Part shown: positions 8,867 to 17,660 of the stretch, piece after piece | Layout of the letters: each line of letters begins with the position of its first letter | Numbering within the stretch: the stretch's first letter is position 1 | From: Paenibacillus sp. A3 | Lineage (GTDB): Bacteria; Bacillota; Bacilli; Paenibacillales; NBRC-103111 | NCBI RefSeq assembly: GCF_001399685.1 | Contig: NZ_JTHN01000098.1 | Location: 1-64,000 of the forward strand | Direction of reading: 5' to 3' | Length of the DNA stretch: 64,000 nt | Program-made: the position numbers and the translations under genes | Notes under the pieces: generated by a model | Told to the model about the DNA's origin: nothing | Seen by the model: only the letters and a program-made list of their open reading frames with translations | The model's database searches: none

Positions 8867-9655
8867 ATGAAGGAGAACAACCGGGGCCTCGGCCTGTTTA
8901 CGCTGCTTGTCTATATCTTTTTGCTCGGTCCGCTGGTCATTATCGCCTTCGCTTCGTTCGAGCCGGGAACCGTGCTGAAATTTCCGCCGCAGGGCTTTTC
9001 GCTCAAGTGGTACGAGAAAATTTTCGAAGTGGAAATGTTCATGAGCACGTTCAAAACGTCGATCGTTGTCTCGATTCTGGGCAACCTGTTCGCGCTCTTG
9101 CTCGGCGTGCCTGCGGCCTATGCGCTCAGCCGCTTCGATTTCAAGGGAAAAGACGCCCTGAACGGCTTCTTTATATCCCCCGTGCTCATCCCGGGCATCG
9201 TGCTCGGGTTTACGATGCTGAAATACCTGATCGTCACGTATCATCTGCCGCTCTACACGGCGCTGCTCGTCGGTCATACGGTTATCATGCTTCCATTCAT
9301 TATTCGCGTCATCGCGTCCAGCTTGTCGAATTTCGACTTCGCCATCGAAGAGGCTGCGCTTAGTCTCGGCGCGGGACGGCTCGGAACGTTCTTCAAGGTC
9401 GTCCTCCCGAACATCAAGTCGGGGATTATCGCGGCGATTCTGATCGCTTTTCTGGAGTCGTTCAACAATGTGGATATTTCCGTCTTCATGACGGGCCCGG
9501 GCATCAGCACGCTGCCGATTCAGATGCTGACCTATGTAGAAAATTATTTCGATCCGACCATCGCCGCCATTTCCGTACTGCTCATGCTGTTCACGGCGGT
9601 GTTCATGTTCCTGATCGAGAGGCTGATGGGCCTTTCTTACTTTACCAAACGATAA
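8867..9655 (+). CDS. ABC transporter permease, PotC-like
   Basis: 262 residues with six predicted membrane segments. The EAA loop reads EEAALSLGAGRLGTFFKVVLPNI around residues 163-185. An ATG at 8867 follows GAAGG. It should form the membrane heterodimer with the preceding permease and dock the ATPase at 9671. Confidence 0.9.
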   Translation: MKENNRGLGLFTLLVYIFLLGPLVIIAFASFEPGTVLKFPPQGFSLKWYEKIFEVEMFMSTFKTSIVVSILGNLFALLLGVPAAYALSRFDFKGKDALNGFFISPVLIPGIVLGFTMLKYLIVTYHLPLYTALLVGHTVIMLPFIIRVIASSLSNFDFAIEEAALSLGAGRLGTFFKVVLPNIKSGIIAAILIAFLESFNNVDISVFMTGPGISTLPIQMLTYVENYFDPTIAAISVLLMLFTAVFMFLIERLMGLSYFTKR

Positions 9656-9670
9656 CGGAGGCTCGTACCC

Positions 9671-10732
9671 ATGGCATTGCTATCCTTGGAAAATGTGTCG
9701 GTCGCCTATGATCACCAATATATTCTGCAAAACTTCAACCTGACGGTCGAGAAGGGGCAGCTCATTTCCTTGCTCGGCCCAAGCGGCTGCGGCAAAACGA
9801 CGACGCTGCGGCTCATCGCCGGCTTCCTCGAAGCGAAAGACGGCAAATTCATGCTGAACGGCAAAGATTACACGCGGGTGCCGGTCAACAAGCGGAACTT
9901 CGGGTTCGTGTTCCAGAGCTACGCACTGTTCCCGCATCTGTCCGTGTACGATAACGTCGCCTTCGGCCTCCGCCTGCGGAAGGTGCCGGAAGCCGAGATC
10001 AAGCAGCGCGTGCAGCGCATTCTGGAGGTCGTGAGCTTGTCGGGCTTTGAGCAGCGGTTCCCCAAAGCGCTGTCCGGTGGGCAGAAGCAGCGGGTGGCGA
10101 TCGCCCGCGCGCTCGTCATCGAGCCGGACCTGCTGCTGTTCGACGAGCCGCTCAGCAACCTGGACGCGAACCTGCGCGTCAATATGCGCGTCGAAATCCG
10201 CCGCATTCAGCAGGAGCTCGGCATTACGACCGTCTACGTCTCGCACGACCAGGAGGAATGCTTCTCCATCTCCGACCGCGTCGCGATCATGAACAAAGGC
10301 ATTATCGAGCAGTTGGATCGGCCTTCCACGATCTACAAATACCCGAAAACCGAATTCGTCGCCCGGTTCATCGGCTTCAACAACTTCATCACGTTCGAAG
10401 AACGCCGCGAAGCCGGCGACGGCATCGAGCTGAAGGTGAAGGGCTATACGTTCCATGCCGCCCGACAGCCCGGCGCGGAAGGAACTACAAGCAAGAAGGG
10501 CGCGATTCGCCCGGACGATATGCAGCTCGGCACTGCGGAGGAGATCGGTCACGGACCGAACCGGGTGAGGGGCGGAATCAAAGTAAGCACGTTCCTGGGA
10601 AGAAGCTACCAGTACGTCGTCGAGACGGACCTTGGGGATTTTACAGTCAACAAGGAAATGGAAGTCCCTTACATCAGCGGGCAGCAGGTGCATTTGCTGT
10701 TCCCGGCGGACAAAATGGTCCTGGTAGACTAA
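9671..10732 (+). CDS. ABC transporter ATP-binding protein, PotA-like
   Basis: 353 residues. Walker A is LLGPSGCGKTTTLR, the Q-loop is in FVFQSYALFPHLSV, the signature is LSGGQKQRVAIARAL, Walker B is LLLFDEPLSNLD and the switch His is in YVSHDQEE. The last 110 residues form a TOBE-like regulatory domain (IRPDDMQLG, FLGRSYQYVV). It energises uptake by the permeases encoded just upstream. Confidence 0.92.
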   Translation: MALLSLENVSVAYDHQYILQNFNLTVEKGQLISLLGPSGCGKTTTLRLIAGFLEAKDGKFMLNGKDYTRVPVNKRNFGFVFQSYALFPHLSVYDNVAFGLRLRKVPEAEIKQRVQRILEVVSLSGFEQRFPKALSGGQKQRVAIARALVIEPDLLLFDEPLSNLDANLRVNMRVEIRRIQQELGITTVYVSHDQEECFSISDRVAIMNKGIIEQLDRPSTIYKYPKTEFVARFIGFNNFITFEERREAGDGIELKVKGYTFHAARQPGAEGTTSKKGAIRPDDMQLGTAEEIGHGPNRVRGGIKVSTFLGRSYQYVVETDLGDFTVNKEMEVPYISGQQVHLLFPADKMVLVD

Positions 10733-10756
10733 CGACGACTTGGAGGTACCGGCATC

Positions 10757-12472
10757 ATGCGAGTGGATTTACTGATCGAGAAGGTACACGTATATAACAG
10801 CTATTTTAAAAGGTTCGTTCAAGGCAATGTCGCCGTCTTGAACGGATCGTTCCTCTATATCGGCGGACGCGGGACAGAGACGTTCGAAGCAGGTGAGATC
10901 GTGGACGGCCAAGGCCGCTACATGATCCCCGGTCTGGTCGACATTCATCTGCACATCGAGAGCACCATGGTCACCCCGGAGACGTTCTCGTACGGGCTGA
11001 TCCGCAGCGGCGTGACGACCATCGTGCCCGAGCCGCATGAGATGGCGAACGTCTTCGGCCTGAGCGGCGTGAAGCAGATGATTGAGGCGAGCCGCGACTG
11101 CGTAGCAGACATGTTCTATGCGATTCCGAGCTCGGTACCGGCCACGTCGATGGAATCGACCGGCGGCACGATCGAGATCGAGGACATGGACGAGCTGCTG
11201 CGGACGGAAGACATCATTTGTCTCGGGGAAATTATGAACTACGTCGACGTCATCACGGACCCGGATTGCAAAACGAACCGGATTCTGGCGCATATCCGCA
11301 AGCATTATCCGAAGCTCGTCATTGAGGGGCATGTTCCGAAGCTGCTCGATCTGGATCTGCACCGGGTCATCTATGCCGGGGTCGATTCGGACCACACGCA
11401 TCAGACGATCGAGGGGATGGAAGCGCGCATCGGCGCGGGCATGTTCATCGAGATTCAAGAAAAGTCGATGACCGACGATGTCATGAACTATCTGATCGAA
11501 AACGATGTCTCCGAGCACTTCTGCTTCGTCACGGACGACGTGATGGCCGATTCGTTCAAGCGGCGCGGACATCTGGACCATATCGTCCGCAAAGCGATCC
11601 GCATGGGCATGACGCCGGAGAAGGCGATCTACGCCGCGACGTTTACCCCGGCGCGCCGGATGCGGATGCACGACCGCGGCGCCATCGCCCCCGGCAAAGT
11701 CGGCGACTTCGTGCTGCTGTCGGACCTGCGGGAGCTGACGATCGATCAAGTGTACAAGCAGGGACGCAAGGTGTACGACGTGCGCGAGGCGTATGTTCCG
11801 AAGGAGCACGGCCACGCGTTCCCGGCGCACTACTACCATAGCGTGCAGCTGCCACTACTGACGGAAGCGGAATTTGCCGTGCGTCCGGACGGCGCGGTGG
11901 ACGGCCGCCATGCGTGCCGCGTGATGCAGGTCAAGGACGGCTCCACCTTCACGGAGGATGTGCGAGGCGAGGTCGAGGTCAGGAACGGCGAGCTGTGTTG
12001 GCAGGAAAGCCCGTTCGCGCTCATCGCGACGTTCGAGCGCTACGGCAAGAACGGGAACCGGGCGTACGGCTTGATCGGCGGCGATACGATTCAGCGCGGA
12101 GCGGTAGCGACGACGTATTCGCACGACAACCACAACCTGCTCGTGGTCGGGCACAACCCGGCCGATATGGCGCTTGCGGCCAACGAAGTGATCCGCAGCC
12201 AAGGCGGCTTCTGTGTCGTGGAAACGGGCCAGGTACTGGCGCACCTGCCGCTGCCGGTCGGCGGCATCCTGACAGAAGCGCCGCTCGACGAGACGGCGAA
12301 GGAAGTGGAGAAGCTGCGCAGAGCGATGGAGTCGCTCGGGTATAAGCACTACAACCCGATCATGTCGATCAGCACGCACTCGCTCCCGGTCAGCCCGGCG
12401 CTCAAAATTACCGACCTGGGCCTGATCGACGTTAACGCGGGCAAGGTTGTGCCGCTGCTTGTCGAGGCGTAG
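10757..12472 (+). CDS. ade: Adenine deaminase (Ade/YerA type)
   Basis: 571 residues of the amidohydrolase superfamily. LVDIHLHIESTMVTPE holds the HxH metal pair. EGHVPKL, SDHTHQT and CFVTDDVMAD give further metal and catalytic positions, and the C-terminal domain has THDNH-like YSHDNHNLLVVGHNP and the closing NPIMSISTHSLPVSPALKITDLGL typical of adenine deaminases. It converts adenine to hypoxanthine plus ammonia. As last gene of the transport operon it would release nitrogen from imported purine; the urease cluster far downstream may reflect the same nitrogen-scavenging lifestyle. Confidence 0.92.
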   Translation: MRVDLLIEKVHVYNSYFKRFVQGNVAVLNGSFLYIGGRGTETFEAGEIVDGQGRYMIPGLVDIHLHIESTMVTPETFSYGLIRSGVTTIVPEPHEMANVFGLSGVKQMIEASRDCVADMFYAIPSSVPATSMESTGGTIEIEDMDELLRTEDIICLGEIMNYVDVITDPDCKTNRILAHIRKHYPKLVIEGHVPKLLDLDLHRVIYAGVDSDHTHQTIEGMEARIGAGMFIEIQEKSMTDDVMNYLIENDVSEHFCFVTDDVMADSFKRRGHLDHIVRKAIRMGMTPEKAIYAATFTPARRMRMHDRGAIAPGKVGDFVLLSDLRELTIDQVYKQGRKVYDVREAYVPKEHGHAFPAHYYHSVQLPLLTEAEFAVRPDGAVDGRHACRVMQVKDGSTFTEDVRGEVEVRNGELCWQESPFALIATFERYGKNGNRAYGLIGGDTIQRGAVATTYSHDNHNLLVVGHNPADMALAANEVIRSQGGFCVVETGQVLAHLPLPVGGILTEAPLDETAKEVEKLRRAMESLGYKHYNPIMSISTHSLPVSPALKITDLGLIDVNAGKVVPLLVEA

Positions 12473-12499
12473 CTGACGGGATATCAGATAGTTTAAACA

Positions 12500-12537
12500 A
12501 ACGGCTCTTGCCGCGAAGTTTGCGGGCAAGGGCCGTT
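12500..12537 (+). terminator. Operon terminator after adenine deaminase
   Basis: AACGGCTCTTGCCGC pairs with TGCGGGCAAGGGCCGTT. Tail is only moderately T-rich. Confidence 0.7.
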
Positions 12538-12562
12538 ATATTGTACTGGTTCCGCCGAACGT

Positions 12563-12871
12563 TCATTGCGTGATGATGTACAATAATATGGGGCTCATGA
12601 TGAAAACCGCTATCCCCACAGGGACCGGGATTACTTGTTTGGTGATACCCATTTTATCGAGCGGATATTCGATTACCATGACTAAACAAGCGGATAAAAC
12701 GATTTTCCAAACATCGGGAATCGTCAAGCCCCACACGAAATGCATAACGCCCAAAACAATTCCGAAGCTCAAAGGATATTTAAGACTCAAGGCCACCGCC
12801 TCCTTCATGTCCGACTCCGATTGGAACGAGCCTGATCCCGGCATTACCGCATATAACTGGTATTGGGCCAT
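12563..12871 (-). CDS. Small hypothetical membrane protein (102 aa)
   Basis: Three hydrophobic stretches (about residues 33-49, 55-69 and 80-99) indicate a membrane protein with a short cytoplasmic N-terminus. I do not recognise the family. An overlapping plus-strand reading at 12570-12893 has no membrane or domain logic and is treated as its shadow. It probably shares a transcript with the 133-residue gene upstream on the same strand. Confidence 0.5.
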   Translation of the reverse strand: MAQYQLYAVMPGSGSFQSESDMKEAVALSLKYPLSFGIVLGVMHFVWGLTIPDVWKIVLSACLVMVIEYPLDKMGITKQVIPVPVGIAVFIMSPILLYIITQ

Positions 12872-12901
12872 AATTGTTCAACCTTGTGTATGATGATTCG
12901 T

Positions 12902-13303
12902 TCAGGAATTAAAATCGGTATGAAGCCTTTGCACATTATTGTCCTCGCTTGATTTCATTATCTTTACATTATTCTCTCTTGTATCCAGAATGCCGACTTC
13001 TTCTAAATTTCCATCCGTTCTTTTAAAGAAAACATAACGATCATCCCAGCCTACTTCGACGACGTTAGGTTTAACCACTGGTTTATTATCGCTTCTTAAC
13101 GCTATTTCGTAGGGTCCCGGCCCGCCTGTTGCAGATTGATAAACGGCATAATTGTTCGGCAGCATAATGTATCCGCGTTGTTCCTTTTCCATACTCATGA
13201 TCCCAATGTAACCGAGTAGAAAAAATCCTGCGATCAAAACAATGCCTCCAATCCAAACCGAAGCGGCAATCAAGCCGACCTTGCCGCTGTTATCCTCCTC
13301 CAT
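12902..13303 (-). CDS. Hypothetical single-pass membrane protein (133 aa)
   Basis: ATG follows a strong GGGGGGAGG site. One membrane segment (about residues 9-32, VGLIAASVWIGGIVLIAGFFLLG) anchors an extracytoplasmic domain of about 95 residues with an alternating beta pattern (PYEIALRSDNKPVVKPNVVE, DDRYVFFKRTDGN). The pattern recalls DUF3997-like lipoproteins, but I cannot assign it with confidence. Confidence 0.6.
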   Translation of the reverse strand: MEEDNSGKVGLIAASVWIGGIVLIAGFFLLGYIGIMSMEKEQRGYIMLPNNYAVYQSATGGPGPYEIALRSDNKPVVKPNVVEVGWDDRYVFFKRTDGNLEEVGILDTRENNVKIMKSSEDNNVQRLHTDFNS

Positions 13304-13395
13304 CCCGCCTCCCCCCTTAATAAATATTACAAATTAAATAATACTGGTTATAACTGGTTGAAGGAAATACGTGGAAAAGCAGTTCGATGGAACCG

Positions 13396-13443
13396 AAAAA
13401 ACGGCCCCTGCCGCAAAAATTTACGATCAAGAGCCGATTTTTT
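13396..13443 (-). terminator. Terminator, possibly bidirectional
   Basis: AAAAAACGGCCCCTG and CAAGAGCCGATTTTTT form an imperfect stem flanked by A and T runs. It lies directly after the minus-strand gene at 13464-13721. Confidence 0.55.
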
Positions 13444-13463
13444 GCAAAGGGCTACTGCTCCAG

Positions 13464-13721
13464 CTACCCCTCTTTTTTCATATACCTAGCACATAATACA
13501 AACATAGGTATTGCTATTGCCGCAGTCCAAAGACCGAGGGATCCGTTAAAATAACTAATGACTACAAGGATAACTGTTAGAGCAAAAACAAACTGTGCTT
13601 TTCTTTTATTGGGCTGCTTTGACCGTTTAGAGATAATATACAGTATTCCCCCAGCCAGCAGTACGTAGAATCCTAGGAAGGATAAGACTAGAATAAGGGC
13701 TTGATTTATTGTAATAGGTAT
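13464..13721 (-). CDS. Small three-segment membrane protein with a near-cognate start (AUA or AUC)
   Basis: Reading the minus strand from 13721 gives an unbroken 85-residue frame ending ARYMKKEG, with membrane segments at about residues 8-27, 41-57 and 62-76 and a basic loop SKRSKQPNKRK between the first two. A perfect AGGAGG site lies at 13731-13736. An in-frame TAA at 13728-13730 forces the start to lie between it and the frame, where only ATC (722-724) and ATA (719-721) have proper spacing; no ATG, GTG or TTG is available. Either an unusual start is used or the start codon has mutated. Base composition matches the neighbouring AT-rich small genes. The family is unknown to me. Confidence 0.55.
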   Translation of the reverse strand: MPITINQALILVLSFLGFYVLLAGGILYIISKRSKQPNKRKAQFVFALTVILVVISYFNGSLGLWTAAIAIPMFVLCARYMKKEG

Positions 13722-13887
13722 GATGTGTTACCTCCTCACTTGTAGTTTTGCTCCCGAAGCAGTACCGCAAGCAACAATCGCAGAAACAGCCGAGGCAAGG
13801 TTAATGAAAAAGAGGGAGAAGTAATCGCACCCAGGGAATTTCGAGAAATTGGAGTATTGAAGAGTGGGAGGAAGGAGGAATCACAAT

Positions 13888-14178
13888 TTGTTCGTTCACT
13901 GGGTCAATATATTTTTAGTCTTAGGAGTTTTGACATTACTTGTTGGGGTTCAAAAAAACTACACAGGACTCGTGTTCAATAAAAGGTTAAAAGGAGGGAA
14001 GTTTGGAGCGTCATTTTATAGGCTATTTTTTATTGTCTTCCCTTTTTCCTTCAGATGTTTGGCCCTAAATCTTCTTTCAGCAGGTTTTCATTTTCTTTTT
14101 TTTCTTTTAATTAAGAGAACAAGAACAACAATTAATACAATTAGTAAAATAGAAAAAATAATATGTATTGGTGAATAA
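13888..14178 (+). CDS. Possible small membrane protein
   Basis: A TTG at 13888 sits 7-9 bases after GGAAGGAGG and opens a 96-residue frame beginning FVHWVNIFLVLGVLTLLVGV, a convincing membrane segment. The second half is a run of Phe and Leu over T-rich DNA and may be non-coding. A second ribosome site (AGGAGGG near 13994) precedes a short overlapping frame from TTG 14003. Only the first 40 residues look reliable. Confidence 0.3.
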   Translation: MFVHWVNIFLVLGVLTLLVGVQKNYTGLVFNKRLKGGKFGASFYRLFFIVFPFSFRCLALNLLSAGFHFLFFLLIKRTRTTINTISKIEKIICIGE

Positions 14179-14195
14179 GCTACACCACTCACCAT
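14088..14195 (-). CDS. Possible single-pass membrane micro-protein (35 aa)
   Basis: ATG at 14195 follows AGGCAGGTGAT. The product is one membrane helix flanked by a short N-terminus and the basic tail KRKKRK. The frame continues in coding-like fashion after the stop (KPAERRFRAKHLKEKGKTIK), so a longer gene may have been truncated in the poly-A tract at 14090-14108. It overlaps the end of the plus-strand candidate; at most one is likely to be real. Confidence 0.3.
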   Translation of the reverse strand: MVSGVAYSPIHIIFSILLIVLIVVLVLLIKRKKRK

Positions 14196-14337
14196 ATCAC
14201 CTGCCTTTAAATTATTGACTCCTCTACAACGAGAAAAAGTAGTTGTTAAAAATTTCTAACCCCTACTTTTACTCATTATAATATATCAAAATAATAACTT
14301 AATCAAATTTACAAATTAGTATTTTTATTACTATTAC

Positions 14338-15033
14338 TTAAGGTTTTGTTTGTGACCACGTTACATCAATAGGAGGAGTAATATCGGTCTCCGACCTGCT
14401 ATCAGTTATTGTAGCCTTTGGTGTGTAAATTACAGAAATCGGTACCGCAGTCCAAGTTTGAGATTTTCCTTGCCATAATTTGTGATCATTCTCGTTAGAG
14501 CTTGTCATATCAAAATCTGCTACAATCCCAACCTGCGTGCCTCCCGTACCAAGAGGCCCAATTGCAGTAACATGAAGGTTAATAGTAAGTTTCTTATGAT
14601 TATATAACTTGTCATCTTTGACCATAATGTTCGTTTTGGTCTCATGATTTATAACACCAAACTCAGTATCCACATACCCCCAAAAAGCTACTCTAGATCC
14701 AGTATCGGTGATCCAAGCATCACCATTAAATGTTCCATGGTGATACCCAAATAGACCTGCTGGAGTTACGACTCCCCCTGAGTTGCCTGTATTAGAATTT
14801 TGTCTAAAAAATTGAGCGTCTTCTTCCGAAAAAGGTTGTCCGGGCTTATATTTTTTGATTATTTCTGCCGCTTTCAGGTTCCACGCTGTTTCACTATCCT
14901 TCATGCTTATAGACGTAGCTGCTTCAGAATTTTTCGGCGGTAACAAAGCGGATTCTGCTGAAGCAAAAGTAGGTTGTGTCGCTACAGATAATAACGCTCC
15001 TGCCACTACTGCAATTGACAATATTTTTTTCAA
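14338..15033 (-). CDS. Secreted hypothetical protein
   Basis: 231 residues from TTG 15033, chosen because AAGGAGTGG lies 6-8 bases upstream; the further TTG at 15051 overlaps that site. A signal peptide (KKILSIAVVAGALLSVATQ, cleavage near TFASA) precedes a charged helical segment with KPGQPFSEEDAQFFRQN and a beta-rich C-terminal domain with ITDTGSRVAFWGYVDTEFG and TINLHVTAIGPLGTGGTQVG. I do not recognise the family. The orphan LuxR-type regulator lies immediately upstream on the same strand and may control it. Confidence 0.7.
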   Translation of the reverse strand: MKKILSIAVVAGALLSVATQPTFASAESALLPPKNSEAATSISMKDSETAWNLKAAEIIKKYKPGQPFSEEDAQFFRQNSNTGNSGGVVTPAGLFGYHHGTFNGDAWITDTGSRVAFWGYVDTEFGVINHETKTNIMVKDDKLYNHKKLTINLHVTAIGPLGTGGTQVGIVADFDMTSSNENDHKLWQGKSQTWTAVPISVIYTPKATITDSRSETDITPPIDVTWSQTKP

Positions 15034-15063
15034 AGAAATCCACTCCTTCAATTTTTAATTCAC

Positions 15064-15110
15064 CAAAACCTATCACATGAAACTTTTTTTCGATTTTCCG
15101 CTAGGTTTTG
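15064..15110 (-). terminator. Hairpin between the LuxR-type regulator and the secreted protein
   Basis: CAAAACCTA pairs with TAGGTTTTG across a long A/T-rich loop. T tail is weak, so this may be a partial terminator or an mRNA processing structure. Confidence 0.4.
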
Positions 15111-15201
15111 TAACACTAATATAACTAAGCTTTGACCGAATTTTAAACTGGAGACACCGTATAAAATGTATTCGGTATCTCGCATTTTCTTGTAGTATGT
15201 G

Positions 15202-15816
15202 TCATACCATTTTCTCTCTTGTGATTTTTTCAACAGCTTCAATTCTGGAATGTACACCAAGCTTTTCGTAGATTACACTCAGCTTCTTTTCAACTGTTCT
15301 GGTGCTTACAAAAATTTCTTTGGCAATTTTAACGTTTGTATACCCCTTGATTACGAATGATAATATGTTTTTTTCTTTATCAGTTAATGTTTCGTCAGGG
15401 TTCTTAAACAAAATTCGATGCAGAACAGAGATTGGAATAATGGTTTGTCCTTCTTGTACTGTATGGATCATTCTAATGATATGATCTGGAGTTGATTTTT
15501 TGGGAAGGATACCGCTGATCCCCAATGCAGTCATATAATCAAAATAAGATAAATTATCTGTTAGCATAATTACCTTTGTATCTGCTGCCTGCTTTTTTAA
15601 TTGTGAAATAGAGTTCAAGTATTTTGAAGTCTTCTCTTCATCTATGTCTATTAAAATTAGATCTACATTTTCAGTTTTAAGTGTGTTGTAGGTTCTCTCC
15701 TCGGGCAGATTGGATAAAACGACTTGCATGTTGTCAAGACTTTCGATAAATACTTTGAAAGTAGGTCTTTTTAATGGGTCATCGCAGACAACGATAACTT
15801 TATACATATCTTTCAA
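15202..15816 (-). CDS. Orphan LuxR/NarL-type response regulator
   Basis: 204 residues. The N-terminal receiver-like half keeps the acidic pair in VIVVCDD, the phospho-acceptor Asp in LILIDIDEE, the Thr of VIMLTDN and the Lys of GILPKKS, so phosphorylation is plausible. The C-terminal half has the LuxR helix-turn-helix LTDKEKNILSFVIKGYTNVK and VSTRTVEKKLSVIYEKLGV. A TTG start fits AGGGGCG upstream. No kinase gene is adjacent. Its likely target is its own region or the secreted protein downstream. Confidence 0.85.
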   Translation of the reverse strand: MKDMYKVIVVCDDPLKRPTFKVFIESLDNMQVVLSNLPEERTYNTLKTENVDLILIDIDEEKTSKYLNSISQLKKQAADTKVIMLTDNLSYFDYMTALGISGILPKKSTPDHIIRMIHTVQEGQTIIPISVLHRILFKNPDETLTDKEKNILSFVIKGYTNVKIAKEIFVSTRTVEKKLSVIYEKLGVHSRIEAVEKITREKMV

Positions 15817-15985
15817 ATGTAATTCGCCCCTGTCTGAGAATCTTTATAGTATCTATTAAATATAGGCTTCAGATTAAAATCAGAGGAATAAAGCTGCCGC
15901 TGTAATAGCGCAAGTTTGAATTTAGACGAACATTTATTCTCAGAATTATGTATACGACAGTTCATTTTTTAGGCCAGATCATTTG

Positions 15986-16125
15986 TGGGCAATAAGAATA
16001 CTCCGATCCAAACGTTGACTTCGCTGTACCACCTCCTCGTCAGAGAATGAACCTTTTATCGGTACCAACTGCCGCTGCAATTTCTGATTTCCGTTTGAAA
16101 TTTTTGTGTAACTTCTCTCTATACT
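15986..16125 (-). pseudogene. Decayed Spo0E-like phosphatase gene (copy 1)
   Basis: The minus strand encodes KGSFSDEEVVQRSQRLDRSI followed by LIAHK and a stop at 15986-15988. This matches the second half of the intact copy at 20276-20443, including the Spo0E signature SQRLDxxI. Upstream, the first helix is recognisable only after frame change (QKLQRQLVPIKG) and no start codon remains. It lies downstream of receptor 1 and its terminator, in the same relative place as the intact copy. Confidence 0.7.
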
Positions 16126-16176
16126 CTATAATAATACTTATTTTCCATTTTGAGGATTATTGGTTTTTTGAAAATT

Positions 16177-16183
16177 TTCGCCA
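16177..16183 (-). promoter_or_regulatory. Degenerate Spo0A box
   Basis: TTCGCCA differs by one base from TTCGACA found at the equivalent place in the other cassettes. Confidence 0.4.
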
Positions 16184-16185
16184 TA

Positions 16186-16216
16186 TAAAAAAGCATCCTG
16201 ATCGCCAGAATGCTTT
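16186..16216 (-). terminator. Terminator after receptor 1
   Basis: AAGCATCCTG pairs with CAGAATGCTT; on the minus strand the stem is followed by TTTTTT. Confidence 0.7.
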
Positions 16217-16242
16217 AAATATGGTTCTGGCATTTTGCGCGG

Positions 16243-17577
16243 CTAAACCACCCAAAGCCTGATCGATTCGTAATACTGTACTTGGGTTTCGGAGGCATAA
16301 TTCCGGTGCTTCTCAAATAAAGCGACACAGCGGGCCAAGTCCTCATATCGCTTCATCTCCAAACATAGCGAAATGCAGAATAACGTTTCCTTCATCCCGC
16401 TTTCATAGCGTTCTTTCGTAAACTCATACACGGCTCTATGATAGCAAAACCAAAGATACCTGCGCGAATTAATCAGATCGTCTACAAAACAATCAAAGCG
16501 GTCGATCGCGCCGGCAAAGCGTTGCAGCACGTGATCAATACAAAAGCTGTGTGTATTCGCCGATTTTATAATCGTCGTCAATCCGGACAAAGTTTCATTC
16601 AGCTGGCCAAGGCTCTCTAAGTAGTCAGCGTATTCATCCAGAATGCCGGTATTGCCCATCAATACTTCAAGGGTGTAAAGATTTGCTTTCGCCCAAACTT
16701 TAAATTTTTCAACCTCTTGCCAGCCTGACTCGTCAAGAGGCTCAAACCAACTAAGATCGGCATAAGTTTGTACAACTTTTTTAGCTTCTTGGTAAAGCCC
16801 TCTTTTTTCCAAAACGGTCCCCTTAATTAACAGACCCATGCCAAAATAGTATACCAGGTGATGCTCTATTGATACTTCTTCCACCATTTTAAGCTTATAG
16901 AGAATGGAACTTAGTTCCGCAAGTTCTTCAGCAAACTTCTCGACCTCGTTTATTTTCTCCAACGAATAACAAACCTTAGCCAGTTTTAAAAGCGCCGCAA
17001 GCTGGAGATATTCCGGTAATCGTCTTCGGAAAGGTTCAAATTGAATAACCGATTTCCAGTTCTTCTCTTCATCCGTACCTTGAACAATCAGAAATAGCCG
17101 GTATTGGCTTATCGCCATGAACTCGGAGAAACTATCCTTGTTATTGTCGACCACCAGTTGATAAAAAAGTGCCGACTCCTCCAGTCTTCCGTTCTCGAAA
17201 AGCTTCTCCGCCGCAGCAAAGATTATCGATATGTTCTTGGGGTTATCGAGAATCTTGGAAACCACCGGTTCGATACAATCCACTCGACCAGTCTCTGCAC
17301 ATCGAACCAAATATGGAATTATCCGTGGTCTGGACAATTTATTGTCCGAGATGCATTCTTCCGTGTAGAGCTCGTACAGCCATCCGGGAGCTTTTCCAAA
17401 AACTTCTGCAAGAGCGTCCAAATGACCGATTGTCATGGCACGAGATCGGCCATTTAACACCATGCTTAAATTTCCGGCGTTAATCCCCGACAGTTCGGCT
17501 ACTTTATTTAAATTGTAGCCATGCAGCTTCATCTGGTCTTCGATTTCCAACCGCAAAGAGCGATTATCCACCCGCAC
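16243..17577 (-). CDS. Xre-TPR receptor 1 (RRNPP/Alo-like)
   Basis: 444 residues from GTG 17577 with GGAGGGTG upstream. Residues 5-65 are an Xre-type helix-turn-helix (DQMKLHGYNLNKVAELSGIN, NLSMVLNGRSRAMTIGHLDAL). The remaining 370 residues are all helical with the spacing of tetratricopeptide repeats (AAAEKLFENGRLEESALFYQ, LAALLKLAKVCYSLEKINEV). This is the layout of RRNPP peptide-sensing regulators; the Paenibacillaceae Alo receptors are the closest group I recall. It is about nine-tenths identical to receptor 2 by eye, with identical length, so the two are a recent tandem duplicate. No pro-peptide gene follows it, so it may be an orphan receptor. Confidence 0.85.
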   Translation of the reverse strand: MRVDNRSLRLEIEDQMKLHGYNLNKVAELSGINAGNLSMVLNGRSRAMTIGHLDALAEVFGKAPGWLYELYTEECISDNKLSRPRIIPYLVRCAETGRVDCIEPVVSKILDNPKNISIIFAAAEKLFENGRLEESALFYQLVVDNNKDSFSEFMAISQYRLFLIVQGTDEEKNWKSVIQFEPFRRRLPEYLQLAALLKLAKVCYSLEKINEVEKFAEELAELSSILYKLKMVEEVSIEHHLVYYFGMGLLIKGTVLEKRGLYQEAKKVVQTYADLSWFEPLDESGWQEVEKFKVWAKANLYTLEVLMGNTGILDEYADYLESLGQLNETLSGLTTIIKSANTHSFCIDHVLQRFAGAIDRFDCFVDDLINSRRYLWFCYHRAVYEFTKERYESGMKETLFCISLCLEMKRYEDLARCVALFEKHRNYASETQVQYYESIRLWVV

Positions 17578-17660
17578 GGAACACCCTCCTCTAAATCTAT
17601 AAAAACCATACTACAACAATGGAAGATTTACATAAAATAACAGGGTGATAAGAATTTCCT

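Noticed and set aside
12570-12893. Plus-strand 107-residue frame
   Set aside because: Reverse of a more plausible membrane protein gene; no ribosome site or domain.
15060-15260. 66-residue minus-strand frame overlapping the LuxR-type regulator end
   Set aside because: Out of frame with the regulator, overlaps a hairpin and has no start signal.
16221-16242. Pro-peptide gene after receptor 1
   Set aside because: The only ATG frame after the stop lacks a hydrophobic signal and overlaps the terminator.
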